NCBI GenBank assembly: GCA_001643675.2
Contig: LSRY02000002.1
Span: forward strand, 967,501 to 1,031,500
Source: Monocercomonoides exilis
Taxonomy: Eukaryota; Preaxostyla; Oxymonadida; Polymastigidae
Length of the DNA stretch: 64,000 nucleotides
Direction of reading: 5' to 3'
Position 1 is the first letter of the stretch. Each line of letters starts with the position of its first letter. This document shows, piece after piece, positions 25,401 through 35,100 of this stretch. The notes beneath the pieces were generated by a model that was not told where the DNA came from, made no database searches, and worked only from the letters and a program-made list of their open reading frames with translations. The translations under genes and the position numbers were made by a program.

Positions 25401-28400
25401 CTGAATGTGCACTTCTCCATCTCCAGATCGCTCCCTCCTCTCCCAACCACAATCCCACTCAACGAGCATGCAATCTCCTCAAATTTCGTCTGCTCAACAA
25501 CAAGCTTCCCACTGGATGCATAATATACCAATCCATTTTCACATTCCACTGTTCCTCCACTAATGTTTGTCTGGGAAATTAACCCTTCTCCATTATTGCT
25601 CACACAGACCATGCAGCTCCCCCCAAAGCTCAGCCCACTCGCTTCCACCTGTTGCACGCTCATCTTGCCTCCTCTGCATCGCATAACTACATATCCGATC
25701 CTCTCTCCTTCTCCTCCCTCGAAATTACACTGTCTCACCTCCACACTCCCACTCCGACACGCAATCACGCTTCTTCCCTCACCCACACTTGCTGGAAGCG
25801 ATATCACAAGATTCACAATCGTTGTTGTTGCTCCAGCTGTTGTGAACACTCCCTCTGCTCTCCCACTCTCACTGCTCTCTATCACCACTCGAGGTGGAGA
25901 TGCTTGTCCTTTCACCACAACAACTCCATTCATAAGTTCAACCTCGCCTTTCACGACCGCCCCGCTGTTCGCCACAACTGTTATCCCTGCCCCAGTTCCA
26001 TGCTTCCTGATCGCATAATCCACACTCGCACACTGCACATCTCCAAATCCACACATCTCCCAGTCTCTCTTGTTCAGCCCTCCAACATAGTATTCGCTTG
26101 GCTTGCTCCGCAGATACACCACAAGTGGAATAACATTCACTTCATCGCCATTCTCATATCCACACACCTCACTCAGATTGCTTTCATCAATCGCAAACTT
26201 CAGCCGCTCTCTCTTCGCCACCTCTGCCAATCGAGGCGCTCTCATGAACAGCTTGCTCCCTGCCTTTGTTGCCGCACACCCTGCAAACGATGCTTTATCA
26301 ATCACAAAATCATATCCTCCTTCCTTCACTTCAATCATCATCCCTCCTCCACATCCTCCTCCACTGCTCTGCCCTTCTCTCGCCTCACACCCACCAAACA
26401 AAACTTCGCTCTCATTCCCCACACGAGCACGGGCCCCCGATTCCATCCTAATTGCCATTCCTCCTCCGTTCCCGCTCTCACATCTGCATCCCTGCATCGT
26501 CACATTGTTCATCAGCAGCACTTCACCCTCTGCCACACTCTTCGATATCACACTCCCATCTCCCCTCAGCCTCACAATATTCCTGAAAGTGGTGAATGAC
26601 ATTGTCACTTTCCATTTCCCATCAACACAAACAATTGGAGCATCTTCCAGCACAAAGTTTTCAATCTCAACCTGCTCCATCCCCACTTTCCCTTCTCCTG
26701 CTCCAGACACGATCAGTGATGCGCCAAATGCATTCAGAGATGAATGCCCGTTTGATGGCTGCATCCGCATCCTCTTCAATTCTACACTTCCACTTCCCCT
26801 CACAACAAACAGTCTCATCTCGTGCTTCGTGTGAGAGTGCTCGATTGTGAACGAGCCGGTAAATACTCTTCCGCTCGTAACACTGAACAAACTATCTCCA
26901 TTCGTCATGCTGCTTGTGCTCACAACAGTCTCCTCCACACCTTCCCCACACACACTCAGCTCTCGAATTCCAGCACTTATTTCTCCCGCCTCTGATGCAT
27001 GTGTTCCTTTCCCCAAAAATATCCTCGACTCAAATTGAGTCATACACTTTCCCAGCGAATGGGAAATTGTTCTGCATCCCGATTCGTCAGATAACCCACA
27101 CAGCTCATCCCCGTCATTCCCATTTGTTGATACAAAGCAAGAGGTGAACAACTTTTTCGTTGTTGGAAGCCAATCTTTTTCGTATTTATTTGCGCCTCCC
27201 CAATATAATCTTTTTTCATTCATATTTGTTGAATAACTCTCTTTGAATGGAGTTGACGTTAGAATCACATCTGGTAATGAAACAATTAAGTAAACATCAT
27301 GCCCCAATGGAGTCTCTTCGGTTGAACAAGAACATCCGTGGAAAAACAAAAAGAAAAATGCTTTCAAATTCGTTTGATCTCCTTGGCACTTGACGAAATG
27401 ATGGCGAAGTGCTCCGCCTTCTTGCAAACTTGAACATTGAATGAATTGGCAACTCCTCATGGCATAATGTTGAGAGTAAGACCAAGACATGATACAACCA
27501 TACCTTCCTTCATTTGTGCAATTGACAAACTGGCAATCAATAAACTGTGCTTGACCTCCATTTCCATCGTCAAATCCAAGACAACTTGTTGTTGTATTCG
27601 TTAAAAAAGCATCATAGCAAATAGCGCTTCCTTGTCCTTTTTTGCTCACCAGATTATTTTTGAAAAGGCATTTGCGAGTGATTGAACAACCATAGTTCCC
27701 TGCCATGCAGTAGCTTCCTCCTTGGGCATCTGCAGTGTTGTTAATGAAAATTGTTTCAGCAAGTGATGTTCCTTTGGTAGGACGTGAACAAATTGCACCA
27801 CCTCCACCAAGAGCATAACAACAAGTTAAGTTGCATCTCGTCACACTGAGCAAAGCCTGAGCAGAGCTCACACTTAAAGCCCCTCCTGATCCAGAATCAG
27901 TTCGGCAGCCATAGAATGTGTCGTCTTCAAATGAAGCCGATGCACCAAGTACTCTTCTTCCTTCGCTCCCCTTGTAAATATCGTATTTGTTCGGATGTCT
28001 GATGTTGCCTTGATAGGTGCAGTTTCGCGAGACAACAGACGAAGAAGGCACGCTCAGCGGAGGCACAATGGCCCCATCCAGCACATCCTCCACTCGAATG
28101 AATTCCACACATTCAAGCCTTGCTTTGCAATTGTATTGTCCTCCATCCACGAACCTCCACTGGCTCCCCACTGTGATGTTCGCAAATCTCGAGCCGATCA
28201 CTTCAGCATTCCCAAGTGCTGGCGATACAATAAACGGTGATGATCCCCACAAGCTGAATGATCCAAAGCTGCACGCAATAATCTTTGCCTCTCCAAGCTC
28301 GTTCTCACTTCTGCTCCATGATTCAGGATGAAGCATTGGAGGCATCATTTTCTCTTCCCCAACTATTTTCAGGCTTGTATTTTCCAAAAGTATCCTTCCT

Positions 28401-28948
28401 TTAATGCACAGAATTGGCGATACATCTGCGCATTCCACCATCATCTCCACACACTCGAAATGCAAAAACGAGTTTCTTCCCGCATCAATTCCCTTTCCTT
28501 TCTCTGATCCAACAACTTGCAGTTTGCGTATCGCAACTGAAGAATTCCATGCTCCAATCAGACATCTTATAATGCTTTTCACATCTTGTTGTTTGTCATT
28601 AGATATCAAAAATTTTTCATTATCAATATATTCTTCTCTTCTTTTTCGAGTTTCCTTTTCTGTTTCTTTTTCAATCATTTCTTCAATTTGTTGTTCTTCA
28701 ACTTCATTCAAAAGCAAGTCTTTGAAATGCCTTCCAGAACGTTGAACTTCATTAACCAAATTTTTATTTTCGTTTTCCATTTCATTGCATCCTCTTTCAA
28801 TTGTATTTATGCCTTTTTCTCCAAAATCAATAGAAATTCCTTTTTCTGTGCTTTCTTGTGTGTTCACACTTTTCTCCGATGATAGGTTAACAAGCACCAA
28901 AAGTATCAATATAGAGATGCAATTGCATTTTGCCAATCCCACGCGCAT
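16424..28948 (-). CDS. Giant modular beta-helix surface receptor with kinase-like cytoplasmic tail
   Basis: An uninterrupted 12.5-kb frame. The ATG at 28946-28948 is chosen because it yields a signal peptide (MRVGLAKCNCISILILLVLV); the frame extends to 29122. About 3700 extracellular residues follow, rich in Gly, Val, Cys and short strand-like repeats (e.g. GGGGAICSRP, ENGNGGGMAIR) typical of right-handed parallel beta-helices. Eight times, every ~310-405 residues, a CG....PC/EC element recurs (near 27080, 26045, 24830, 23790, 22590, 21480, 20545 and 19360), e.g. VHVREGGCDMIGCGSEKMPC, often after VFVECxDLN. One transmembrane segment (WLLVVIVLSAILLVVLISLV, about 17710-17800) is followed by RWRK and an acidic/Ser linker. 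The tail has kinase C-lobe features (LRWKAPELL, SFSIGMMLWECLTLQIPFGE, ERPSLNEL), but no glycine loop, VAIK lysine, HRD or DFG is recognisable, so it is probably a pseudokinase. Likely a single-pass surface protein; ligand unknown. A paralogous fragment lies at 46361-47364. Confidence 0.8.
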   Translation of the reverse strand: MRVGLAKCNCISILILLVLVNLSSEKSVNTQESTEKGISIDFGEKGINTIERGCNEMENENKNLVNEVQRSGRHFKDLLLNEVEEQQIEEMIEKETEKETRKRREEYIDNEKFLISNDKQQDVKSIIRCLIGAWNSSVAIRKLQVVGSEKGKGIDAGRNSFLHFECVEMMVECADVSPILCIKGRILLENTSLKIVGEEKMMPPMLHPESWSRSENELGEAKIIACSFGSFSLWGSSPFIVSPALGNAEVIGSRFANITVGSQWRFVDGGQYNCKARLECVEFIRVEDVLDGAIVPPLSVPSSSVVSRNCTYQGNIRHPNKYDIYKGSEGRRVLGASASFEDDTFYGCRTDSGSGGALSVSSAQALLSVTRCNLTCCYALGGGGAICSRPTKGTSLAETIFINNTADAQGGSYCMAGNYGCSITRKCLFKNNLVSKKGQGSAICYDAFLTNTTTSCLGFDDGNGGQAQFIDCQFVNCTNEGRYGCIMSWSYSQHYAMRSCQFIQCSSLQEGGALRHHFVKCQGDQTNLKAFFFLFFHGCSCSTEETPLGHDVYLIVSLPDVILTSTPFKESYSTNMNEKRLYWGGANKYEKDWLPTTKKLFTSCFVSTNGNDGDELCGLSDESGCRTISHSLGKCMTQFESRIFLGKGTHASEAGEISAGIRELSVCGEGVEETVVSTSSMTNGDSLFSVTSGRVFTGSFTIEHSHTKHEMRLFVVRGSGSVELKRMRMQPSNGHSSLNAFGASLIVSGAGEGKVGMEQVEIENFVLEDAPIVCVDGKWKVTMSFTTFRNIVRLRGDGSVISKSVAEGEVLLMNNVTMQGCRCESGNGGGMAIRMESGARARVGNESEVLFGGCEAREGQSSGGGCGGGMMIEVKEGGYDFVIDKASFAGCAATKAGSKLFMRAPRLAEVAKRERLKFAIDESNLSEVCGYENGDEVNVIPLVVYLRSKPSEYYVGGLNKRDWEMCGFGDVQCASVDYAIRKHGTGAGITVVANSGAVVKGEVELMNGVVVVKGQASPPRVVIESSESGRAEGVFTTAGATTTIVNLVISLPASVGEGRSVIACRSGSVEVRQCNFEGGEGERIGYVVMRCRGGKMSVQQVEASGLSFGGSCMVCVSNNGEGLISQTNISGGTVECENGLVYYASSGKLVVEQTKFEEIACSLSGIVVGRGGSDLEMEKCTFSGIESTAGNGSGVRCMIGDGESVAIGNSSFSVCCVEKGCGGGVCMEIEAGGYFRIGRSEEETLVEKCRSSLSEGVGGCGGGMFLKMEGGSGSKRWDHEVCGVVFGTGVGKNEAARGGDNVFVQAEDLSEAVGSEGFVGVIATDKGRVREAMGFEDGDESFLIPLMFFMVEVEGIAGYVGGVNERDFSGCGFEGYECATIGKLVGLRFANSEKKIIVNEGFSWSEKVEMSGWKWELKGVERGTNVNVVWGEAGVGNGMIHTATETQMANCTFGVLVKSEAVGSLIECVGGDLEMMWCVMRLSGEEVLDGVNGGLLKVEGGGVVLDKFVVEGSGEIGFVGVPIDIGGGGKMKVNNSVFGCAWHRGGDGGCIGVESGPGQLRDVHVENCTIKGKCRGGNGLRGGGMIVRQGEGAEVVIEGTKFEGCEVPEGEGGEGRGLGGGVYLLCSDGVSGFELKGLEFEGCKAWKGKNVFVEGRNLSVIVSGDSLNFENCGMEMRDLMGYERCSTGDTFGIPLGAYLDQFGGTAYVGGASDWGYDHSGCGMAYAPCRTIEQALKVRFGGVVGSGEVVAMESFELKDHVVLESQGVKLKGVVQDGETSVLVRDDGAGEGEGLLETRVNVFVKNISFSVPNEFSGARWECLFACKGGELELENCQVEQVNGQLKMKYSLIKASGGKVIVDGLKMANMNTVEFELFELCGGDGAFEGLEMENVVCGAESGLICVREGSALRVENSTVKGTTMDDGSVVVFEERASVGAKNISVEGKTRKSGNGGVFAGRVGEGQKVEVKESTFVQDVCMGNPSCGGCVFVSVAGKGEFVFDSNRVERCAVVGTAGYGGGVFMELEDREAKYSLREDVFEWNAAAKGLDVFVVCGEPEVMLREDLWVGTVDEESTPEVNVWVIDSVTNTVIDLSVKKYLFPVEGAIVYVEAGRSTVADSCGSEVSPCDRFIDGFMNMGEEKTTIQMNNGNWMDNVIDRKGKSLAVRGKSAGCSLEIRVHGCFKQSIGYSQTTLSLSRLNFRLPMVASEEVDGMISVSVGVVIVMNCVFGASSGTDAGGEEAGADVRWETGMRIVSETGGEVRMNQVSVEDENFGVDGGFVKMEGGMIIMNNTNISNVGGTGKGLIEGSGEAEFGMHKGCVEEVDVTDGGVVWMENVRSLEITEGSIFNGCRSTHVDGGGVHFEVSEGSSLCITDVVFKRCSVNGESGRGGGIYLNVASSRMGDMNFDGLEFAENAGAYGRDVFVECDDLNKTVTRSRFRFAVKNGEGEVIVDMKGVDRVRFVEEAVDLVVFLVEHKWGEVHVREGGCDMIGCGSEKMPCETYWRGMKNADREIVEGAKIMAKGEMRVADWFDVSGIRTVCNGAGTGAVTRCVMEVGEEISGGDGKCVFENNRRAGFEGVVFVLPGMIASGQEVVLLSETEEGTLSMTDCIFQFESGSVMGYGVMKAIGGKVELVGCSIEKATFSESAFEFRSSVMIEDCTMKKVKAPEEKEGGGMKMIVKGEQILVLKNTTAEECECSVAFGRGGFLFVDCSGSLIDQSFELKEVTFKLNRAKVGEHMFVLARDLNKTVTTTSFGFDYQGMKENGNGFVGNDESRNETDLLRYVVGYKSRKIHVSSEGQDVMRCGSVNDPCETLWKGMEQVERTEEMKEIVVGGEARVEDDWTMKNMVVSGVGGEREEEDVKDELVFSGKGGESVLSEDPFITYTGTLCVRRMKMVVGGSGGVEKKEILSGGGTLLEMERCVIGGAGSSGKLCGSVVVVKAGALVVEDVRFERMKVKGCVVMVFEGVSCNLREVRMSSQEYHEGCAISVVSSSLNDIGRLENAGGMSGTSVTVNGSTFVMAEREDDGPCVVERVCGGSVKVVVNESTFESCKAGESKKGGVVEFQLNEGGEFRMKGGKIVQSSCSITQGRGGGVYLGTELGGDLNFVFERMSLSGNNAFVGRDIFVECVNISRQINESQFKMDLRQEVYIQGNAIFGVDKRSDTPVNLMDLITVYQAATIVVSSVLGKGGRNWRKCGTVEQPCLTLGYGLDHVVAEFNSMLAVDGESEVEMEIDILSMVVRSKSWEVASVKIGTGITSTREYMIGVGGSTAVELVGFKMPRVFLTSHTSLFWMEEGNVMFDRVRFSSLEGDGHKASVPILMKCASGKLEMRGCEIEDVCGECLLRCGGDVIVRQLRILNVECQGGGIVVREGSMVIDELKADGMRTEKGSVVEMEEAASGEGADIVQVSRAVFVNISSAGERAAAVTSRCEGAKLELSNCSFETCQSSGAKGSVIGVWKSRKVVLDGCKIDGSETESTLKVNADAAEEICRWNGSVADISESEGKVRDTTIWNAHDGALSVSGGEVTIEKGELLNNNPSITKYPSVRRNIICSGSGTLDVKSLKGGDGIKDGSSLWILNDGCAMSGIGSERESVLFIPTLRSVETEEKEGTLNIVFRGTLLLPCNLSFMVVKHIRDEKEIVKYSFLEEGCISETEVKGSVEKELISSCREETEMSVSILFGDVNNPFSTDSFILKNRSEPKTNGDERIVEGGKEGKSSWLLVVIVLSAILLVVLISLVIFVVRWRKVKNEAEDLREIVNDTVKKDPKLIEMVTMEISPEEQWRRAEREAEKKNEERIKKRVYEKSLGHSESSEHLLSESGSTEYILGRDSDKIPEWMLEKVDEKEEKEEEIQKRSPSPSISSTSTTDTSDTESTFVRSESLCPTTSSMSNLVDAMACSSPHEKLIVDLRDSLFMLLHGRNKSKEMAIGSLKEREQTAAQILFWVANLALHSFDEMENPLQSLNNLSPHIVLFSEHMVICIVMHSDFLSSDDSDSSSISSSTVVTSTSDDDDDDSDSLPSSAFEDDDYYKKECLRWKAPELLINKKMEATKESVSFSIGMMLWECLTLQIPFGEYEAEVAGQKIANGERQGCKAIEGSSLCGLIGRCKKQSAEERPSLNELKREFIQRFPAGAVMLTVSDAIGLNTGYDGDRRINESGRSGSESCSTTSIHFITDSR

Positions 28949-29145
28949 TGGAATGAAATTGCTGAATATTTTTCTCTTTCCTGCTTTCGTGATCATTGAT
29001 GGATTTTCATTATGGAACAAATAATTATTTTTTGTAAGGTTCTTCAAAAACCATAAAACTATTGATTTAAAAATAAAAAATTGTAAATCAAAAAAACATT
29101 TTTTCAGAAATAAAAAATCCAAATGAAAAAATTAAAAAAGGAAAC

Positions 29146-32100
29146 CTAAAAGCTATCGACAATTATTTTTCTAAAATGTTCAAAGCTTCTGGCTACACTT
29201 GTCAAAGAGAAACAGACAACTCTGAAAATAGGCAAAGGAAAAGTGCTTGAATTTATTGATATGCTTTCTTTTTCTTGAGAAGATGGAAAATACACTTTTT
29301 CATTCTCTTCATTGCTTATGTTACCTTTCAATGCAAAGTCGAGGAAATGATTTGTTTTACAATCATTTGTCAAATCTTTGCAGGCTGAAACGTTATAAAA
29401 TTTCTGAAACACCTGGAAAAGCCATAACACATTCCAATTCGTTTTCTTGAAAAGCAACTGATCTGTATGTGGATTAGAAACTCCAGGCGAATTAATCAAA
29501 GAAGAATATGCTATTGATTTTGGCAAAATAGTTTCCGATGCTGAAATTTTTCCTGAAGTTTTGTCATCTTTCTGATTTTGAATTTGTTCAGAAGCATTTT
29601 CATTCGAAGAATCTATTTTTGGTAAAGAAGAACGAGTGGAATCTGATAAAGCAGAGCATGATGCTGGAGGATGATAAACCGTCGAATTAGATGAAGCAAT
29701 CGAAGGAGATGATGTTTTTGCTGATTTCTGTTTGGACTTCAAAGACTTAATGATTAATGCTTGATGCGAAAGATCAGCAGAAATTGAGAATGCCAAAAGA
29801 GACAAAGTGATAAAGAGAAATGAATCGAGTGTGCAGTTTTCCCCATCTGCACTTAAATTTCCTGTGTTTTCATCAGATTCTGATGGAGTTTGTGATATTG
29901 GCTGAGCAGAGGTAACTGATTGATTTATATGGCCAATGAAACCAGGCGGAAGGAAAGAAAAAGCGAATGACATGATTGCCTTTATATTCTGAAACATTGA
30001 TGACTGATGATTGTTGTGATCTGTTGATGAAGCAGTTTGACTTGATGAAGAAGGAGAAGGAGAAGAATAAGAAGCAGCAGAAGCAGAATCAACAGACTGA
30101 TGGGAAGGCAAAGAAGTTGACGAACAAGAAGAAGAGGAAGAAGGAGAAGAAGAAGTAGAAGGGGAAGATCCTCGAGGAGGAGCATCAATCAAAGAAAACG
30201 ATTGGGCAAGCTGCTTGAAAAGAAAAGGAGCTGACGGAGACGAAAACGAGGGAATAAGTGCCTCAGACACAAATCGGCTGATTATGTTGGCTTCCATTTG
30301 CTCCGTCTTCTGCTGCGCTTTGCAATCACACTTGATTTTTTCTTTTTCCTTGTTCGATTTGTCAATAAGATCCCTTTTTTGTTCCTCTAAAACTCTGTTT
30401 TGTGTCTTTAATTTGTCGTTTTCCTCTTTCATTTCTTTAAACTGTAATGCCAATTCTTCGTTTTGAATCATTTTCTTCTCAAATTCATTGATTTCCTTTT
30501 CTTTTTGCTCCAATTCCTTCTGAACTTGTTCCAATATACGTCTTGTTTCGCACTCTTCTTTGTCTTTTTCCTCTTCCATCCTTTTTTCATTCTCTCTCAT
30601 TCTCTGCAACACTTCTGCTTCCTCTTTCTTCGCATCTTCAATGAGTGTTTGAAGTTCCTTGTACTGTTTTTCTCTTTCATTATAACTTTGTGATAATTCC
30701 TCATAACTTGTTTGAGTTTTGTTCAACTTGTCTTCTGTTTCTTTGATTCTCTGTTGGAATTCTTTGACTGATAAATCCAACATATCCTTTTGCTTCTGTT
30801 GCTCAATCATTTTTTCCTTCTCTTCGCCAATTTGTTTTGCTACTTCTTCTTTCTCACCTTGCAATCTTTCGATTTCCTTTTCCAACGTTAAAGATCGTCC
30901 TTCCACTGCAGAAATATCTTGTTTTTTCTTTTCAAATGTTTCCTCAAGACTTTTCAGCATCTTCTCTTTGTTGTTTATCTTGTCACTTATTTTCTTGCTT
31001 TGCTTTTCCATTTTCTCTTTTTCTTCCTTTTGCACTCGAATTGAATCATCAAGTGCCTTTTTTGATTGCCTTTGCTCAAATAATTCCTTCTGAATGTTTT
31101 CCAAGTTTATTTTTTCTTTCTCCAACTGTTCTTTTCCTTTGGCTAATTCTTCTTTCATTTCAGAGACTGTTGATTGTGTTTCCGCTTTTTCTTGTTCTAC
31201 TTTCTTGATCTCATTTTTCTTCTCTCCAATCTTCTTTTCAAATTCATTAACTTCTTTTTCTTTTGCCTTTGCTAATTGCTTCAATGTGTTGCATTCATCA
31301 GATATGCTCTTTTGCATCTCTTTTAATTCTTCCACTTCTTTTTCCATTTTTTCTCTTTCTGTTTTCATTTCTTCTTCCAATTCTGCCTTCTTTGCTTCTT
31401 TCTCGTTTATCTGCTCTTCGGTCTGCCTCAGCTGCTTTTCTGCCATTTCTTGTTGAGTTTGCAGATCCTTCAGTTTTTTCTCTTCTTTTTCATTTTCCTC
31501 AGCTCTTTCTCTCATTTCGTTTTCTTTCGTTTCTAACAATTTCTTCATTTCTTCCATTTTCTTATTCATATTTTCATTCTCTTTTTTGAGTGCTTCTTCT
31601 TCTTTTTTCATTACCTTGATTATTTCAGTTATTTCGTTCTTTTCTTCTTCCATCTTATTTTGCATTGTTTCGTTTTCACTCAACAACTTTGATTTTTGCT
31701 CGCATTTCTCATTGAAATCTTTTAACTGACTGGATTTCACCTGAATTTCTGCTTCAATTCTTGCTTTTATTTCTTCAAGTTTTGCTGTTTCTTTTTCAAA
31801 GTCGCTTCTAACTTTTTCAAGTTTTTTGACTTTTTCATCTTCTTTTGTGATTGTGTCATGCAATTGTTCCATTGTCTTCTTTAATCCTTCAATTTCTCCT
31901 TCTTTTTCCTCCACCTCCTTCTTTTTGCTCTCAATTTCTTGAGTCATTTCATTCAATTCATTCGCTTTTGTCTTCAAAGCAAAATTGTATTTTTCTTCTT
32001 CTTCTGAAAGAAGTCTAACATTTGATTCATGTTTGCTGACTTCATCTTTCAGCGTCAATATTATCAATGACATTTCTTCGTACTTTTTCTTTTCTTCCTC

Positions 32101-35100
32101 AATTTTCCTCTTTTCATCCTCCTCTTCTTTCCTCAGCATTTCAATTCTGCTGTTTTTGTCTATTTGTGCTTTCCTCAATTCTTCCATTGCTTCTCTTAAT
32201 TCTTCTTTTTCTTTTTTAATCAAATCTCTTTTTGCTTCTTCTCCTTCTTTCTGAAGAATGGCAATCTTCTTTTTCTCTTTCACTTCCTCCTCCTCTTTCT
32301 TCAACTTGCCTATTCTATTTATTAGTTCCTTTTCTTCTTCTTTCAATTTTTCAATGTGTTGTTCTTGTTCTATTTTCGCCTTGTCAAAATTGTCAAGTTC
32401 TTCTTTTCTTTTCTCTTCAGCAAGTTTCATCTCGTTCTTCATTTCTTCCAACTTTTGAATCAAATCTGATTTCTGCTGATGAAAATCTCGCAGTTCGCCT
32501 TTTCTTTCCTCGCTTTCCTTGTCAAATTCAACTTTCCTTTTCGCTTTCCTTTCCTCTTCTTCCTTCTTCTCTTCTTCCTCTTTCTTCTTCTTCTCACTTT
32601 CCAAGTTATCAATAGTACTTTTCAGATCCTTCGCATCTTTTACAAGTGAATCATATTCCTTTTGCAGCTTAGCTTCTTCTTCTTCCAACTTCTTTTTCCT
32701 TTCTTCTACCAACATTGTTTCTTCTTCGACCTTCTGCAAAGATTCCTTTGTTTTCCTTTCGCTCTCAGAAATCTGAGAAAGCACAGCTTCTTTGTCTTTA
32801 ACTTCCTTTTCCTTCTTTTCAATCTCTTTATCCAGATTCCTCAACACCTCCTTCTTTCTCCTCTCTTCCTTCTCTGCTTCCTCCATCTTCATGTTCATGT
32901 CAATCGTTCTGTTCACAATTGAATATTCCTTTTTGTTCAGCTCTTCAATCAACGCTTGCTTCGCATACAGCTCATTCTCTGTCATCTTCACTTTCATCTG
33001 CTGCTCTTCCATTTTTCTGTTTGCAGTTTTTAATGCCTCTTCCTTCGAAAGGATTTCAGCATTCAGACCTTGCAAAATGATCTTCTTTTCGAATATTTGC
33101 TTGTCAAGCTTCGTTTGCTCAGCAATTGCGAACTCAAATTTTTCTGCTTTTTGAGATTGGATTTCAAACAAATGTTGCCTTTTTTCATTCAAATTGTTGG
33201 ACTCTTTTACTTGATTGTGTTCATCAACTAACTTCTTCTTCTCCTCTTTCTTCTCTTCCTTCTCCTTCTCCTCTTTCTTCTTATCCTCTTTCTGGTTCTC
33301 TTCCTCTTTATCTTTCTCTTCCTCTTCCTCTTTCTCTTTCTCTTTCTCCTCCTTCTCTATCTTCTTATTCTTCTCATCCTCCAGCGATTTCATAACTTGT
33401 ATCTTTTCTTCTTTCAATTCAGATATTTCTGCTCTAATTCTCTCTTTGTATTCCAACAGAAGCTTAATCGTAGCGTCTTCTTTGATCCTCCTTGAAAGCT
33501 CATCATTCACTTGCTCCGTTTCCTTCTTCGAAGAAACGTCTTCAATGGAATCGCTCTTTGTTTGCTCTTTTTTATCTTTGTTTTCTTCTTCCTTCTCCTC
33601 CTCTTCTTTTTCTTTTTCTTCTCTTTCTTCTTTTTCCTCTTTTTCTTCTCTTTCTTCTCTTTCTTTTTCTTCCTCTTTTTCTTTTTCTTCCTCTTCCTCT
33701 TCTGCGCTTCTTTCGGAAATATTCACATTTTCACTCACTTTTTCATTCTGTGTCTCATTTTTGATATCAATTTGTATTTCTTCCGAACATTGCTGGTCTT
33801 CTGCATCATTCGAATGCATTTCTTTTGTCACTTCAGAATTTCCTTCTTCATCTTCTTTGTGTGAAAATTCTTTCTCTTCTAATTCAGAAGCAAGCTCTTG
33901 TTCAGCTGAATCCAATGAATCGCCTTGCAGATTGTGATCGCTCTCACAAACGTTCTCTTGTTTGATGTCATTTTCAACTGTTGCATTTTGAATCAACTCT
34001 GTTATTTTATCATCACTTTCTATGTTTCGATCAAATTTTGCATCCACTTCTTCGTTTCTTTCACTCACTGGTTCGATTTCATTGGCAGCCTCAGAATCTT
34101 TGCCTATGTTTGTATCTTCTTGTGGAATTTCCTCAACACTTTGAACTTCTGGCATTTCGTCAACTCCTTCTTCATGTTCTTTTTCGTCTGTATCAATTCC
34201 ACTTTCAGACAGTTTCATGCTCTTCACTTCATTTGAAGCAACTTCAACCTCCTCCTTCACCTCTCCTTCCTCCTCCACAGTTTCGTCAAATTGCTCGTTT
34301 TCTTCATTTTTATCGTCTTCGCACACAGAATTGTTGTCTGATGCATCTGCTGTGTCAAATATCTCCTTCATCATCTTTTCCATCATCTCCTTCATTGTCA
34401 GTGAAAATTCGTTGTCTGGCTCATCTTGTTGTGTTTCTTCCTCATCAATGCTTGGCTCTTCTGCATCCCGTTCTGTCTTTTCAATAAAACTAGTTGAATT
34501 TTCTTCGATCTCTTCATTAATGGATTCTTTATTTGCCTCGTTTTCCTTCACTTTCTGCTCATCGTTGTTGTCTTCTTTTTCAGGTTTCAGATTAACATTC
34601 AAGAAAGATTCGCTTGCCTCGCAATTGTCTGATGATATTGACGGAGCAATTTCATTTGATTTTTGGTCATCTTTATTCTCCGAAACAACATTTGCAACTA
34701 AATTTATCTCAAACTTAATGTGCTTTTCCTGTTCTTTTCCGTTCTTTTCCTCCTCTTCTTCTTCTTCCATTTCTATTTCTTCTTCTTTTTCCGTTTTGAA
34801 AGGTGTGCTTAGCTTCATGCTTATTGAATGAGGTGTAACAGCTTCCTTTTCTTCTTCCTTCGGTGAGCTGGCTTCAACATTTTCAGCAAATTGTTTCTTC
34901 GCCATTTCTCTGTTCATCCTTTCGATTTCTTCTCTTCTGCTTCTCAGTTCAAACCTGCTTTGTGCAGGTCTTCCTCTTCCTATGCTCGATTGGGCTCTTT
35001 GTAGTTGTTTCGGCTTTGTCTCCTTTTTCAGCTGCTGTTCATTTGTCTGCTTCTTTTCCAGCAAGTCAAGCGATGACTGCTTTCGAAGCAGTTCGTGCTG

